From the NCBI RefSeq assembly GCF_019966595.1, contig NZ_JAINFJ010000008.1:124001-188000 (forward strand): 64,000 nucleotides of DNA. The letters run 5' to 3'. The translations under genes were made by a program, and so were the position numbers. This stretch comes from Oricola indica. Lineage in GTDB: Bacteria; Pseudomonadota; Alphaproteobacteria; Rhizobiales; Rhizobiaceae. The notes beneath the pieces were generated by a model, which saw only the letters and a program-made list of their open reading frames with translations, was not told the origin of the DNA and ran no database searches. This document shows, piece after piece, positions 16,447 through 25,758 of this stretch (position 1 is its first letter; each line of letters opens with the position of its first letter).

Positions 16447-17967
16447 ATGGCCAAATTATTGAGCTTCGACTTCGGCACCGGCGGCGTTCGTGCCGGCGTA
16501 TACTGCACCGATACGCGCGCCATGGTGTCGACCGCCGAGGCGAATTACGACACGGTCTTCCCGCATACCGGCTGGGCCGAACAGGATAGCCGGCAATGGC
16601 TGACCTCCATGGTGGCCGCCGGACGACAGGCGGTTTCCTCTGCCGGAACGAAGCGCATCGACGCGATCTGCGTGGCGACAACCGCCTCGACAGTTGCCTT
16701 TTGCACGCGTGACGGCGAGCCCGTCCGGCCCGCGATCCTCTGGATGGATTGCCGCGCATCGGAAGAAGCAGCCGCCACCGCCAAGGTCGATCACCCGGTC
16801 ATGGCCTATTGCGGCGGCGAAGACGCGGTCGAATGGCTCGTTCCCAAGGCGATGTGGACGGCGCGCCGCCAGCCGGATGTCTACGCCCAATCGGACGTGA
16901 TCTGCGAGGCGCTGGATTTCATCAATTTCCATCTGACCGGTCAGTGGGTTGGGTCGCGCATGAACGCGGCGTGCAAATGGAACTACGATTCGCTGAACGA
17001 GGTTTTCGTTCCGGAGATCTATGAAGAGCTGGGGATCGGTGACCTCGCCGACAAGCTGCCACAACGGATCGTTCCGGTCGGCGGTGTGATTGGGGATGCG
17101 GCGGGCCCGCTGCTTGCCGAGATGGGGATCGAGAACACGCCCGTCGTCGCACAGGGCGGTATCGACGCACATATCGGCATTTTGAGCGCGAATACCGTTC
17201 GCCCCGGCGGGGTTCTGGTCATCGGCGGGACATCCACCGTGCATCTGACCCAGTTGGCTGGCGCGGGCGACGTGAGCGGCTTCTGGGGGCCGTATCCGAA
17301 TGCTCTGACCGACGGCGACTGGCTGGTAGAGGCGGGGCAGGTGTCGTCCGGCTCGATCCTGTCATGGCTGAGCAACGACATTTTCGGCATGGATGCCAGC
17401 CAGCATCAGGCATTGATCGGCGAAGTCGTGGCGCGGCCTGCGCGGGCGAACGGTCTGCTGGCGCTCGACTACTGGATGGGAAACCGGACGCCCTACAGGG
17501 ACCCGGACCTGCGCGGCGCGATCATGGGCCTGTCCCTTGGTCATTCGCGTGCCGACATCTATGCGGCGGCGGTCGACTCGATTGCGCTCGGAACGGCGAA
17601 TGTCCTCTCGGTGCTTGGCCAGCGCGGTGTCGAGATCGAGCGTTTCGTCATGGCGGGCGGAATCTGCCGCAACGCGGCCTGGCTTCAGGCGACGGTTGAC
17701 GCGATTGGACGTCCGGTCGCGGTGGCGACCGAAGAGAACTTGTCGCTGGTCGGCGCGGCGGTTTGTTCAGCGACAGCGCTTGGCATGTGGCCGGATCTCG
17801 CAGCAGCCTCGGCGGGAATAGGAGTCGCGACCAAGGAGATGCAACCGATCGAGGAGCGCAGCCGCTGGTATCAGGACACTCTGTCGCTTTATCAGGATGC
17901 GACGGAAGCCCTGAGGCCGCTGCTGCACACCCTTGCTAAGCGGCAGCAGGCGGAGGCGATGCCATGA
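16447..17967 (+). CDS. FGGY-family carbohydrate kinase
   Basis: A 506-residue sugar kinase. The N-terminal ATP/phosphate loop LLSFDFGTGGVRAGVY is at residues 4-19 and WAEQDSRQWL near 42. The catalytic-base region is ILWMDCRASEEA near 98, the second-domain signature is GGIDAHIGILSANTVRPGG near 238, and VMAGGICRNAAWLQATVD near 402 is the C-terminal FGGY signature. FGGY enzymes phosphorylate open-chain or ketose sugars and polyols such as xylulose, ribulose, erythritol and glycerol. A strong ribosome site (GGGGAGG) precedes it, and it overlaps the regulator gene by 4 nt. The substrate is unassigned. Confidence 0.9.
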   Translation: MAKLLSFDFGTGGVRAGVYCTDTRAMVSTAEANYDTVFPHTGWAEQDSRQWLTSMVAAGRQAVSSAGTKRIDAICVATTASTVAFCTRDGEPVRPAILWMDCRASEEAAATAKVDHPVMAYCGGEDAVEWLVPKAMWTARRQPDVYAQSDVICEALDFINFHLTGQWVGSRMNAACKWNYDSLNEVFVPEIYEELGIGDLADKLPQRIVPVGGVIGDAAGPLLAEMGIENTPVVAQGGIDAHIGILSANTVRPGGVLVIGGTSTVHLTQLAGAGDVSGFWGPYPNALTDGDWLVEAGQVSSGSILSWLSNDIFGMDASQHQALIGEVVARPARANGLLALDYWMGNRTPYRDPDLRGAIMGLSLGHSRADIYAAAVDSIALGTANVLSVLGQRGVEIERFVMAGGICRNAAWLQATVDAIGRPVAVATEENLSLVGAAVCSATALGMWPDLAAASAGIGVATKEMQPIEERSRWYQDTLSLYQDATEALRPLLHTLAKRQQAEAMP

Positions 17968-18968
17968 GCGATACCGCACGCACCCCTTCTGTCCGGTTGC
18001 CCTCGGACGAACAGCGCGAACACCTGATGGTTCAGGTCGCCAAGATGTATTACGATCTGGACCGCACGCAGCAGGATATCGCGCGTGAACTGGGCCTGAC
18101 CCGGTGGCAGGTGGGGCGCCTCCTGTCCGAAGCCAAGCAGGGCGGGATCGTACGCATCGAAATCACGCCGCGCACGAACAGGCGTGCGGCACTGGAGGTG
18201 AAACTCCAGGAAATCTACAATCTGCGCGACGCCATCGTGGTGCCGATGGGCGAGATCGCCGATGCGGCGCTTCTGATGGAATCCGTCGCGCAAGCGGCCG
18301 CGACATATATCGCGTCGATAAACCCGAAACCGGACCTGATGGGCTTGTCCTGGGGACGAACCATGTCGGCGGTTGCGCGCTGTCTGCCCGAAAAATGGAA
18401 TCCGGGCCTGCATGTCATCCTCGTCAACGGCTCGACCGCGCTCCGTTTGACCTCCACGCGCACCAGCGCCGTGGCGGAGACATTCGCGCAGACTGCCGGT
18501 GGAAGCGCGACGTTGCTGCCCGTTCCGGCGATCGTCGGAAAGAAGAGCACGCGTGAAGCCCTCGAGGCCGATCCCATGGTCGAACGTGTCCTCAGCCTTG
18601 CGGAGAAAGCCGGGATCATCTGTTTCGGCATGGGCGGAATTTCGCACCGGTCGGTCCTTCTCAGCTCCGGCTATCTGACCGAGGACGACATCGACAGGTT
18701 GCAGGAACGCGGCGCGGTCGGCGACGTCCTCGGACGATTTATCGACGCCGATGGCAACACGGTGGACCAGGCGCTCGATGACCGCACGGTCGGGTTGCCG
18801 CTGGAAACGTTGCGGCAGACCGAACGCGCTGTCGGCATCGTCTCCGGCGAGGAAAAGCACGATATCGCGCTGGCGGCCCTGAAGGCCGGATACGTATCGG
18901 TCCTGATTACCGACGAGGCGACGGCTCGCCACGCGATCGACAATGCGCCGGAGGGCGACAGAACATGA
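17964..18968 (+). CDS. SorC/DeoR-type sugar-responsive transcriptional regulator
   Basis: A 334-residue regulator inside the operon it probably controls. The N-terminal helix-turn-helix is DLDRTQQDIARELGLTRWQV near residues 30-49. The C-terminal sugar-phosphate-binding domain (PF04198) shows LMGLSWGRTMSAVARCLP near 128, VILVNGSTALR near 151 and GVGDVLGRF-like AVGDVLGRFIDADG near 250. SorC-family proteins sense phosphorylated sugars, which fits the adjacent kinase. It overlaps the kinase (ATGA) and the ATPase gene (ATGA). A candidate operator lies at 14177-14193. Confidence 0.9.
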   Translation: MSDTARTPSVRLPSDEQREHLMVQVAKMYYDLDRTQQDIARELGLTRWQVGRLLSEAKQGGIVRIEITPRTNRRAALEVKLQEIYNLRDAIVVPMGEIADAALLMESVAQAAATYIASINPKPDLMGLSWGRTMSAVARCLPEKWNPGLHVILVNGSTALRLTSTRTSAVAETFAQTAGGSATLLPVPAIVGKKSTREALEADPMVERVLSLAEKAGIICFGMGGISHRSVLLSSGYLTEDDIDRLQERGAVGDVLGRFIDADGNTVDQALDDRTVGLPLETLRQTERAVGIVSGEEKHDIALAALKAGYVSVLITDEATARHAIDNAPEGDRT

Positions 18969-20452
18969 CCGACGTGATGAATGTTAGCGGTGTGGCCAAG
19001 ACGTTCCCGCCCAACGTGATCGCGCTCGAAAAGGCGGATCTGAACGTGCGGCGCGGCGAGGTCCACTGCATTCTCGGTGCGAACGGGGCCGGAAAGTCCA
19101 CGCTTCTCAAGATTATCGCCGGCGCCATTCGTCCGACGAGCGGCACGATCGCTATCGACGGCAACACTGTGCAGATCGGATCTCCCTCGGAAGCGTCCGA
19201 GCACGGAATCTCGATGATCTACCAGGAACTCGATCTGGTTCCGCAATTGACGGTCGAACAGAACCTCTATCTGGGCCAGGCGCCGTCCCGGCTCGGTGTG
19301 CTGGACAAGGCGAAGCGTCGTGCGGGAGCGATCGATGCGCTGCGGCGTGTCGGTGCGGGATTTTCGCCCGACAGGCGCGTGGAAACGCTCTCGGTCGCCA
19401 ACCAGCAACTGACGGCCATTGCCCGTTCGCTGACCAAGCAGGCCAAGGTCATCATCATGGACGAGCCGTCGGCGGCGTTGAACGAAGCCGAACTGGAACG
19501 CGTATTCGAAGTGATCCGGGAACTAACGGCACAGGGCGTCGCGATCATCTATGTGAGCCACAGGCTGGGCGAACTTCGCGAGATCGGCGACCGGGTGACG
19601 GTCCTGCGCGGCGGCGCGACGATCGACACATTCGATGTCGAGGGCACGGACGACCAGACTCTTGTCGAAGCGGTGGTTGGCAGCAACCGCTCCCTGCTGG
19701 AGCGGCATGAGAGACCGCCTCTGTCGGATCGCGTTGCACTGAAGGTCGATCGCCTGAAGGGAGACGAGGGGCTCGACATATCGGGATACGAGGTTCGCTG
19801 GGGCGAGATATCCGGGCTGACCGGGCTGAATGGCTCCGGGCGCACCAGTTTCCTGCGCTCGCTCTATGGCGTGCGCGGATTCACCGGCCAGGTGGAATTT
19901 GACGGCGAAAGTTTTCACCCGAGCAATCCGGCGCAGGCCATTTCACGCGGTGTCGGTCTCGTTCCCGAGAACCGGAAGACCGAGGGCCTCATTCTCGACG
20001 CCCCGATTTATACGAATGCAACGCTGCCAATGCTGAAAGGGACGTGGGCCGCGCGCCACGCGGAACGCAAGCGGCAGACCGTGCCGGTGCTCGCGCAGCT
20101 CTCGACCAAATACGGCCATCCGGAACAGAAGACCATGCAGCTTTCCGGCGGCAATCAGCAGAAGATCGTCCTGGCGAAATGGGTGATACGCGGATCGCGG
20201 CTGCTGTTGCTCGACGAACCGAGCCGCGGGCTCGATGTCGGCGCCAAGGCCGATCTGTACGACCTCGTCTCCAAGCTGGCCGAAGACGGCGCCGCCGTGA
20301 TCGTCGCCAGCAGCGAACTCGATGAACTGTATGCGCATTGCGACCGGATCTGGGTCTTCCACGAAGGCCGAAACATCCGCCATTTCGATCCTGCCGTTAC
20401 GGATCAGGACACAATTCTGAAGGCCCAGATTTTGGGAGAGCATCATGACTGA
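18965..20452 (+). CDS. sugar ABC transporter ATPase (RbsA-like, two nucleotide-binding domains)
   Basis: A 495-residue protein with two fused ATPase domains, the RbsA/XylG arrangement. The first Walker A is GANGAGKSTLLK near residue 39, with Walker B VIIMDEPSAALNE near 163. Its signature loop (ETLSVANQQLTAIAR) departs from the LSGGQ consensus, as in many CUT2 proteins. The second domain has GLNGSGRTSFLRS near 287, signature LSGGNQQKIVLAK near 392 and LLLLDEPSRGLDVG near 415. It powers import through the adjacent permease. It overlaps the neighbouring genes on both sides. Confidence 0.95.
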   Translation: MTDVMNVSGVAKTFPPNVIALEKADLNVRRGEVHCILGANGAGKSTLLKIIAGAIRPTSGTIAIDGNTVQIGSPSEASEHGISMIYQELDLVPQLTVEQNLYLGQAPSRLGVLDKAKRRAGAIDALRRVGAGFSPDRRVETLSVANQQLTAIARSLTKQAKVIIMDEPSAALNEAELERVFEVIRELTAQGVAIIYVSHRLGELREIGDRVTVLRGGATIDTFDVEGTDDQTLVEAVVGSNRSLLERHERPPLSDRVALKVDRLKGDEGLDISGYEVRWGEISGLTGLNGSGRTSFLRSLYGVRGFTGQVEFDGESFHPSNPAQAISRGVGLVPENRKTEGLILDAPIYTNATLPMLKGTWAARHAERKRQTVPVLAQLSTKYGHPEQKTMQLSGGNQQKIVLAKWVIRGSRLLLLDEPSRGLDVGAKADLYDLVSKLAEDGAAVIVASSELDELYAHCDRIWVFHEGRNIRHFDPAVTDQDTILKAQILGEHHD

Positions 20453-21452
20453 CACAACCAGCGATACGGGGAAGCACCAGGGGCCTTCGCTCGGGGCGCG
20501 GATCGTCGACACGATCATTCAATACAACTTCGTCGTCATATTCCTGTTCGTCGTCGTGATCGCATCGCTCCTGTCCGACAACTTCCTGACGTTCACGAAC
20601 ATTTCCAACCTGTTCCAGCAGGCCGCCGTCGTGGGTGTCGTTGCTGTCGGCATGACCTTCGTGATCCTGACCGGCAATATCGACCTGTCCGTCGGCAGCG
20701 TGGTCGCGTTTTGCGGCATGCTCGTAGCGGTGCTTCTTGCGGCGGGCGTCGATCCGACCCTGTCGGTCCTCGTGACCCTCGTCGTCGGCGCGTCCTTCGG
20801 CATGTCGATGGGGGCGATTACCGCGCTTGCGGCGGTCCCGAGCTTCATCGTCACGCTCGCCGGTCTCGTGTCGTTTCGAGGCCTGACCTATCTCCTGACC
20901 GATGGCGTTCCCGTCAGCGGCCTGCCGTCCGGCTTTTCCGCGATCAGTTCGACGATGATCCCGCTGCTCCCCGGTTTCAACATGTCCTCGATGGGGCTGA
21001 TTTTCATCCTGCTCTGCGTCGTTGCCACGCTGGTCCTGCGATACACCGTTCTGGGTGAGTATGTTTACGCGACGGGCGGCAACCCGGAAGCGGCGCGGCT
21101 TGCGGGCCTGCCCACACGCCGGATCATCATCGCCGTCTTCGGCATCTCGGGACTGATGTCGGCGCTTGCGGGCATCCTCCTGACCTCGCGGCTGAGAATT
21201 GGCCAGCCGACCGCGGCGCAAGGCCTCGAACTGGATGCGATCGCCGCCGTCGTTCTCGGCGGAACGAGCCTTTTCGGCGGACGCGGCAGCGTTGTCGGGA
21301 CACTCTTTGCGGTGATGCTCCTGCAGGTCCTGCGCAACATCTTCAATCTGCTCGGACTGGGGTCGTTCTATCAGATGACGGTCACCGGGATCATCATCAT
21401 CGCCGCCATCCTGCTCAACCGGTTCCTCGATATCCGAAAGGGTCGTTCATGA
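20445..21452 (+). CDS. sugar ABC transporter permease (RbsC-like)
   Basis: A 335-residue inner-membrane protein with about eight to ten helices and the BPD_transp_2 features of CUT2 permeases: MTFVILTGNIDLSVGSVVAF near residue 69 (the conserved T-G-x-I-D-L-S-V-G), FIVTLAGLVSFRGLTYLLT near 132, YATGGNPEAARLAGLPTRR near 206 and VVLGGTSLFGGRGSVVGTLFG-like GTSLFGGRGSVVGTLFAV near 268. It forms a homodimeric pore with the RbsA-like ATPase and receives ligand from the protein at 14257-15246. It overlaps the ATPase by 8 nt and deoC by 4 nt. Confidence 0.95.
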   Translation: MTDTTSDTGKHQGPSLGARIVDTIIQYNFVVIFLFVVVIASLLSDNFLTFTNISNLFQQAAVVGVVAVGMTFVILTGNIDLSVGSVVAFCGMLVAVLLAAGVDPTLSVLVTLVVGASFGMSMGAITALAAVPSFIVTLAGLVSFRGLTYLLTDGVPVSGLPSGFSAISSTMIPLLPGFNMSSMGLIFILLCVVATLVLRYTVLGEYVYATGGNPEAARLAGLPTRRIIIAVFGISGLMSALAGILLTSRLRIGQPTAAQGLELDAIAAVVLGGTSLFGGRGSVVGTLFAVMLLQVLRNIFNLLGLGSFYQMTVTGIIIIAAILLNRFLDIRKGRS

Positions 21453-22438
21453 CAGACCTCAGTTCCGCGGCCGCATTGGCCAAGTCCAACGCGCATATGA
21501 ACGCCGGCACGCCTCTGACGCCCGAATGGTTCGAATCCATCGCCGTGAATACCTCGGCTGCGAACCGCCGTGCGGCGTCGCTTGGCGGGCGGCGCACGGT
21601 GAAGAAGGAATTCCAGGCCGCATGGCTGGTCAGGGCGATCACCTGCATCGACCTGACGACGCTGGCCGGCGACGATACCGCCGGACGGGTAGCCAGGCTG
21701 TGCGCCAAGGCCCGCAATCCGCTGCGCGCCGATATCGTCAAGGGACTGGGTCTCGAAGACGAGCGGATCACGACGGGTGCGGTCTGCGTCTACCCGACCA
21801 TGGTCGGCCATGCGGTCAAGGCGCTGCGCGGATCGGGCGTTCCGGTCGCCTCCGTTGCGACGGGTTTCCCCGCCGGTCTGACGCCGTTGCCCCAGAAACT
21901 CGCCGAGATCCGCTACGCAGTCGAACATGGCGCGGACGAGATCGACATTGTCATCACGCGCGAACACATCCTGACGGGCGACTGGCAGGCGATGTATGAC
22001 GAGGTTTCCGCCATGCGGGAAGCGTGCGGCCATGCGCATCTCAAGGCCATTCTCGCCACTGGCGATCTTCAGACGCTGCGCAACGTTTACAAGGCCTCGA
22101 TGATCGCGATGCAGGCCGGCGCGGACTTCATCAAGACCTCGACCGGAAAGGAAAGCGTGAACGCCACGCTGCCCGTCAGCCTCATCATGCTTCGGGCCTT
22201 GCGCGACTATGGCCGGCTGTCCGGCCAGACGGTCGGCTTCAAGCCCGCCGGCGGGCTCAAGACAGCGAAGGACGCCATGCTTTGGCTGATCCTGATGAAG
22301 GAGGAACTCGGCGTCCGCTGGATGCAGCCGGACCTGTTCAGGATCGGCGCGAGTTCGCTTCTCGCCGATATCGAACGCCAGCTCGAACATTATCTGACAG
22401 GCCGCTATTCGAGCCTGAACCGCCACGCGATGGCCTGA
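21449..22438 (+). CDS. deoC: deoxyribose-phosphate aldolase
   Basis: A 329-residue class I aldolase of the longer DeoC type. The Schiff-base lysine lies in DFIKTSTGK (Lys229) and the second active-site lysine in GFKPAGGLKT (Lys265). VASVATGFPAGLTP and GADEIDIVITREHIL are the other family landmarks. DeoC splits 2-deoxyribose-5-phosphate into acetaldehyde and glyceraldehyde-3-phosphate. The next gene encodes an aldehyde dehydrogenase that could consume the aldehyde. No phosphopentomutase or nucleoside phosphorylase accompanies it, so it probably serves sugar rather than nucleoside catabolism (inference). Confidence 0.92.
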   Translation: MTDLSSAAALAKSNAHMNAGTPLTPEWFESIAVNTSAANRRAASLGGRRTVKKEFQAAWLVRAITCIDLTTLAGDDTAGRVARLCAKARNPLRADIVKGLGLEDERITTGAVCVYPTMVGHAVKALRGSGVPVASVATGFPAGLTPLPQKLAEIRYAVEHGADEIDIVITREHILTGDWQAMYDEVSAMREACGHAHLKAILATGDLQTLRNVYKASMIAMQAGADFIKTSTGKESVNATLPVSLIMLRALRDYGRLSGQTVGFKPAGGLKTAKDAMLWLILMKEELGVRWMQPDLFRIGASSLLADIERQLEHYLTGRYSSLNRHAMA

Positions 22439-22447
22439 GGTTAGAAC

Positions 22448-24850
22448 ATGACTCAGCAGATCAAGGACATTTTGAAATCCATGGATTACGGTCCCGCACC
22501 CGAGTCCCGCGACGAGGCGGCCAAGTGGCTGGCGGCAATGCCGAAAACGGGTTTTGGCCACTTTATCGGCGGCAAGTTCACCACCGCGAAGAAGGATGCG
22601 ACCTTCGCGGTGACCAATCCCGCTTCGGACGAGGAACTGGCCCGCGTTGCGCTTGGAAGCGCATCCGATGTCGATGCGGCGGTCAAGGCCGCGACGGCGG
22701 CGTTCCCCGCGTGGTCCGGCCTCGGCGGCCATGCCCGCGCCCGCTATCTCTACGCCATCGCGCGCCATATCCAGAAACACAGTCGGTTCCTCGCTGTGCT
22801 GGAAACGATGGACAACGGCAAGACCATCCGCGAGACGCGCGATATCGATATCCCGCTGGTCGCGCGGCACTTCTACCACCATGCCGGCTGGGCCGAGCTG
22901 TTGGAAACCGATTACGAGGGATACGAGCCGGTCGGCGTGTGCGGCCAGATCATTCCGTGGAATTTTCCGCTTCTGATGCTCGCATGGAAGATCGCGCCGG
23001 CGCTGGCCGCCGGGAACACGGTCGTTCTGAAGCCAGCGGAGCAGACGCCGCTCACGGCGATCGCCTTCGCGGAAATCTGCCGCGAGATCGGCTTGCCGGA
23101 TGGCGTCGTGAACATCGTGCAGGGCGATGGCGCGACGGGCTCAGCAATCTGCAAGCATCCGGGAATCGCGAAGATCGCCTTCACCGGATCCACCGATGTG
23201 GGGCGCATCATCCGGGAGCAGACGGCGGGCAGCGGCAAGAAGCTCTCGCTGGAACTGGGCGGCAAGTCACCGTTCATCGTCTTCGCGGACTCCGATCTGG
23301 ACGCCGCGGTCGAGGGCGTGGTCGACGCGATCTGGTTCAACCAGGGTGAAGTCTGCTGCGCGGGCTCCCGCGTCCTGGTTCAGGAGGGCGTTGCCGAACT
23401 CTTCTTCGACAAGCTCAAGACGCGCATGAACACGTTGCGCGTTGGCGATCCGCTGGACAAGACGATGGATGTCGGCGCGGTGGTCTCGCATGAGCAGAGC
23501 GACCGGATTCGTGCGCTGGTCGAGACTGGCGAGACCGAGGGTGCGACGCTCTGGCAATATGAGGGCGCTATTCCGGAAAAGGGCAGCTTCTGTCGGCCCG
23601 GTTTCTTCACCGGCAGCGAACCGGCCTCGACGGTCAGCCAGGAGGAAATCTTCGGCCCGGTGGCCGTGACGATGACGTTCCGGACCCCGGACGAGGCGGT
23701 CGAGATCGCCAACAATACGCGGTACGGCCTGGCGGCGTCTGTCTGGACGGAGAACATCAATCTCGCCGTTGACGTCGCCGCGCGGATCAAGGCGGGCATC
23801 GTCTGGATCAACGAGACGAACGTTTTCGACGCGGCTGCCGGGTTCGGCGGTTACCGCGAAAGCGGGTTCGGTCGCGAGGGCGGCCGGGAAGGGCTCTACG
23901 AATATCTCAAGGCCGACTGGGAAGCCGGCGGAAAGAAACGCACCGATGAGCGGTTCGAGCCGTCGGGCCATACTGCGGCGGACGCACAGGTGGTCGCCAT
24001 CGACGGGATCGACCGCACGCCGAAACTCTATGTGGGCGGCAAGCAGGCGCGTCCCGACAGCGGATATTCCTATGCCGTGACCGGAAAGAACGGCGCCGTG
24101 ATCGGCCAGGCCGGGCTCGGCAATCGCAAGGATATCCGAAACGCCGTCGAAGCCGCGTCCAAGGCCGCTGGCTGGGGTGCGTCCACGGGTCATAACCGCG
24201 CGCAGATCCTCTACTATCTCGGCGAGAACCTGGATGCGCGGAGAGCCGAATTCTCGAACCTCCTGAGCCTCTCGACAGGCGTCTCCGCCAAGGCGGCGGC
24301 CGACGAGACGGAACGGTCCATTCGGCGCATCTTCTGGTACGCGGCCTATGCCGACAAATTTGACGGAGCGGTGCATGCCACGCAGTCGCGACATGTGACG
24401 ATCGCGATGAACGAACCCTGGGGCGTGATGGGGATCGCCTGTCCGGACGAGATGCCGTTGTTGTCGCTCGTGTCCCTGACCCTGCCGGCCCTCGCGATGG
24501 GCAACCGCGTTGTGGTGGTGCCGTCGCAGCGCCATCCGCTGCTCGCGACCAATCTCTACCAGGTGATCGACACGTCGGACGTGCCGGGCGGCGTATTCAA
24601 CATCGTCACCGGCGAACGAGACGCCCTTGCCGGCACGCTCGCCAAGCATGATGGCGTCGATGCGGTATGGTATTGCGGCACGGCGGATGGAAGCGAGATG
24701 GTCGAAAAGGCGTCGATCGGAAACCTGAAGGCGACTTGGACCGACAAGGGTATCGCGCGCGACTGGCGCGATGCGAAGATCGGGCAGGGGCGCGAGTATC
24801 TGCGCCGGGCCACGCAGGTCAAGAACATCTGGCTGCCTTACGGCGAATAG
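22448..24850 (+). CDS. double-domain aldehyde dehydrogenase with degenerate second domain
   Basis: An 800-residue fusion. Residues 1-480 form a complete NAD-type aldehyde dehydrogenase, with IIPWNFPLLMLAWKIAPALA near 172, LSLELGGKSPF near 265, catalytic cysteine in NQGEVCCAGSRV (Cys303/304) and EEIFGPVAVTMTF near 400. Residues 510-800 are a second, truncated ALDH-like domain (NEPWGVMGIACPDEMPLLSL near 655) that stops before any catalytic cysteine. This layout recurs behind deoC in proteobacteria. The likely role is oxidation of the acetaldehyde or other aldehyde released by DeoC; the second domain is presumably structural. Confidence 0.88.
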   Translation: MTQQIKDILKSMDYGPAPESRDEAAKWLAAMPKTGFGHFIGGKFTTAKKDATFAVTNPASDEELARVALGSASDVDAAVKAATAAFPAWSGLGGHARARYLYAIARHIQKHSRFLAVLETMDNGKTIRETRDIDIPLVARHFYHHAGWAELLETDYEGYEPVGVCGQIIPWNFPLLMLAWKIAPALAAGNTVVLKPAEQTPLTAIAFAEICREIGLPDGVVNIVQGDGATGSAICKHPGIAKIAFTGSTDVGRIIREQTAGSGKKLSLELGGKSPFIVFADSDLDAAVEGVVDAIWFNQGEVCCAGSRVLVQEGVAELFFDKLKTRMNTLRVGDPLDKTMDVGAVVSHEQSDRIRALVETGETEGATLWQYEGAIPEKGSFCRPGFFTGSEPASTVSQEEIFGPVAVTMTFRTPDEAVEIANNTRYGLAASVWTENINLAVDVAARIKAGIVWINETNVFDAAAGFGGYRESGFGREGGREGLYEYLKADWEAGGKKRTDERFEPSGHTAADAQVVAIDGIDRTPKLYVGGKQARPDSGYSYAVTGKNGAVIGQAGLGNRKDIRNAVEAASKAAGWGASTGHNRAQILYYLGENLDARRAEFSNLLSLSTGVSAKAAADETERSIRRIFWYAAYADKFDGAVHATQSRHVTIAMNEPWGVMGIACPDEMPLLSLVSLTLPALAMGNRVVVVPSQRHPLLATNLYQVIDTSDVPGGVFNIVTGERDALAGTLAKHDGVDAVWYCGTADGSEMVEKASIGNLKATWTDKGIARDWRDAKIGQGREYLRRATQVKNIWLPYGE

Positions 24851-24861
24851 GAACCGGCCGA

Positions 24862-25605
24862 ATGAGCCAAATCCGAGCGTCAGCAGGCGACGGTAGCATG
24901 ATGACCGACACCATGAAGCGTCTCGTTATCTTCGATTTCGACGGCGTTCTGATCGACAGCGAGAATATCGCGCTCGAGGAATTGCGGAACTGCATCGGCG
25001 CCTACGGCGTCGAGATCGACCTTGCCGAGACGAGGGCGCGGTTTCTCGGCAGTTCCGTCGCCGATCACATGGCGTTCATAACGGAGCGGACGGGGCGACC
25101 TTGTCCCGACAGCTTCCGGGCCGATTGGCATGAGCGATTATACGGCCGTTACCGCAAGGAACTGCAACTCGTTCCCGGCGCGGCCGTCACGCTTTCCGGG
25201 CTGGATGAGGCGGGCATACCCTACGCGATCGCAACGGGGGGCGCGGTCGAACGGCTCAATGTCGGGCTGGAATGTACCGGACTGACCGAGCGCTTCGACG
25301 GCCGCGCTTTTAGCGCCGAACTGGTCGCGCGCGGCAAGCCCGCGCCCGATATTTTCATTTACACGGCCGAGCAGATCGGTGTTGCGGCGTCGGATTGCCT
25401 TGTGGTCGAAGACGCGCCGCACGGCACGCGCGGTGCATTGGCGGCCGGAATGCAGGTCGCAGGGTTCACAGGCGGCTCGCATTTCGAGGCAATGCGCGAC
25501 AGGGCAGCCGAAACGCTGCTACATGCCGGTGCAGAGGTGATCGTCGACACCCATGCCGCTTTGCTCGACTACGTGCTCGAATGGGCGGACGAGCTACCCG
25601 AATAG
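24862..25605 (+). CDS. HAD-superfamily phosphatase/phosphomutase-like protein
   Basis: A 247-residue HAD-IA protein. The first ATG with a plausible AGGA box is at 24862; ATGs at 24898 and 24913 are alternatives. Motif I is IFDFDGVLIDSEN near residues 22-34, motif II IATGGAVER near 125, and motifs III-IV are ARGKPAPDIFIYTAEQIG and CLVVEDAPHG near 160-190. Such proteins include 2-phosphoglycolate phosphatase, beta-phosphoglucomutase and sugar phosphatases. As last gene of the sugar operon it may dephosphorylate a dead-end sugar phosphate (inference). Confidence 0.85.
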   Translation: MSQIRASAGDGSMMTDTMKRLVIFDFDGVLIDSENIALEELRNCIGAYGVEIDLAETRARFLGSSVADHMAFITERTGRPCPDSFRADWHERLYGRYRKELQLVPGAAVTLSGLDEAGIPYAIATGGAVERLNVGLECTGLTERFDGRAFSAELVARGKPAPDIFIYTAEQIGVAASDCLVVEDAPHGTRGALAAGMQVAGFTGGSHFEAMRDRAAETLLHAGAEVIVDTHAALLDYVLEWADELPE

Positions 25606-25758
25606 GCAAAGACACCCCGGTCAAACCGGACCTTGCGATTACTCTTCAATCTCGTCCAACGGGTCGGCCGTCTGCGTCTGCTCGCCGAGGGTCTTGATGC
25701 GGCGGCAAGGATGTTCGGCTGTTTCGAGGTTGCGAGATTTATCCGAACCAGCGCGCCA

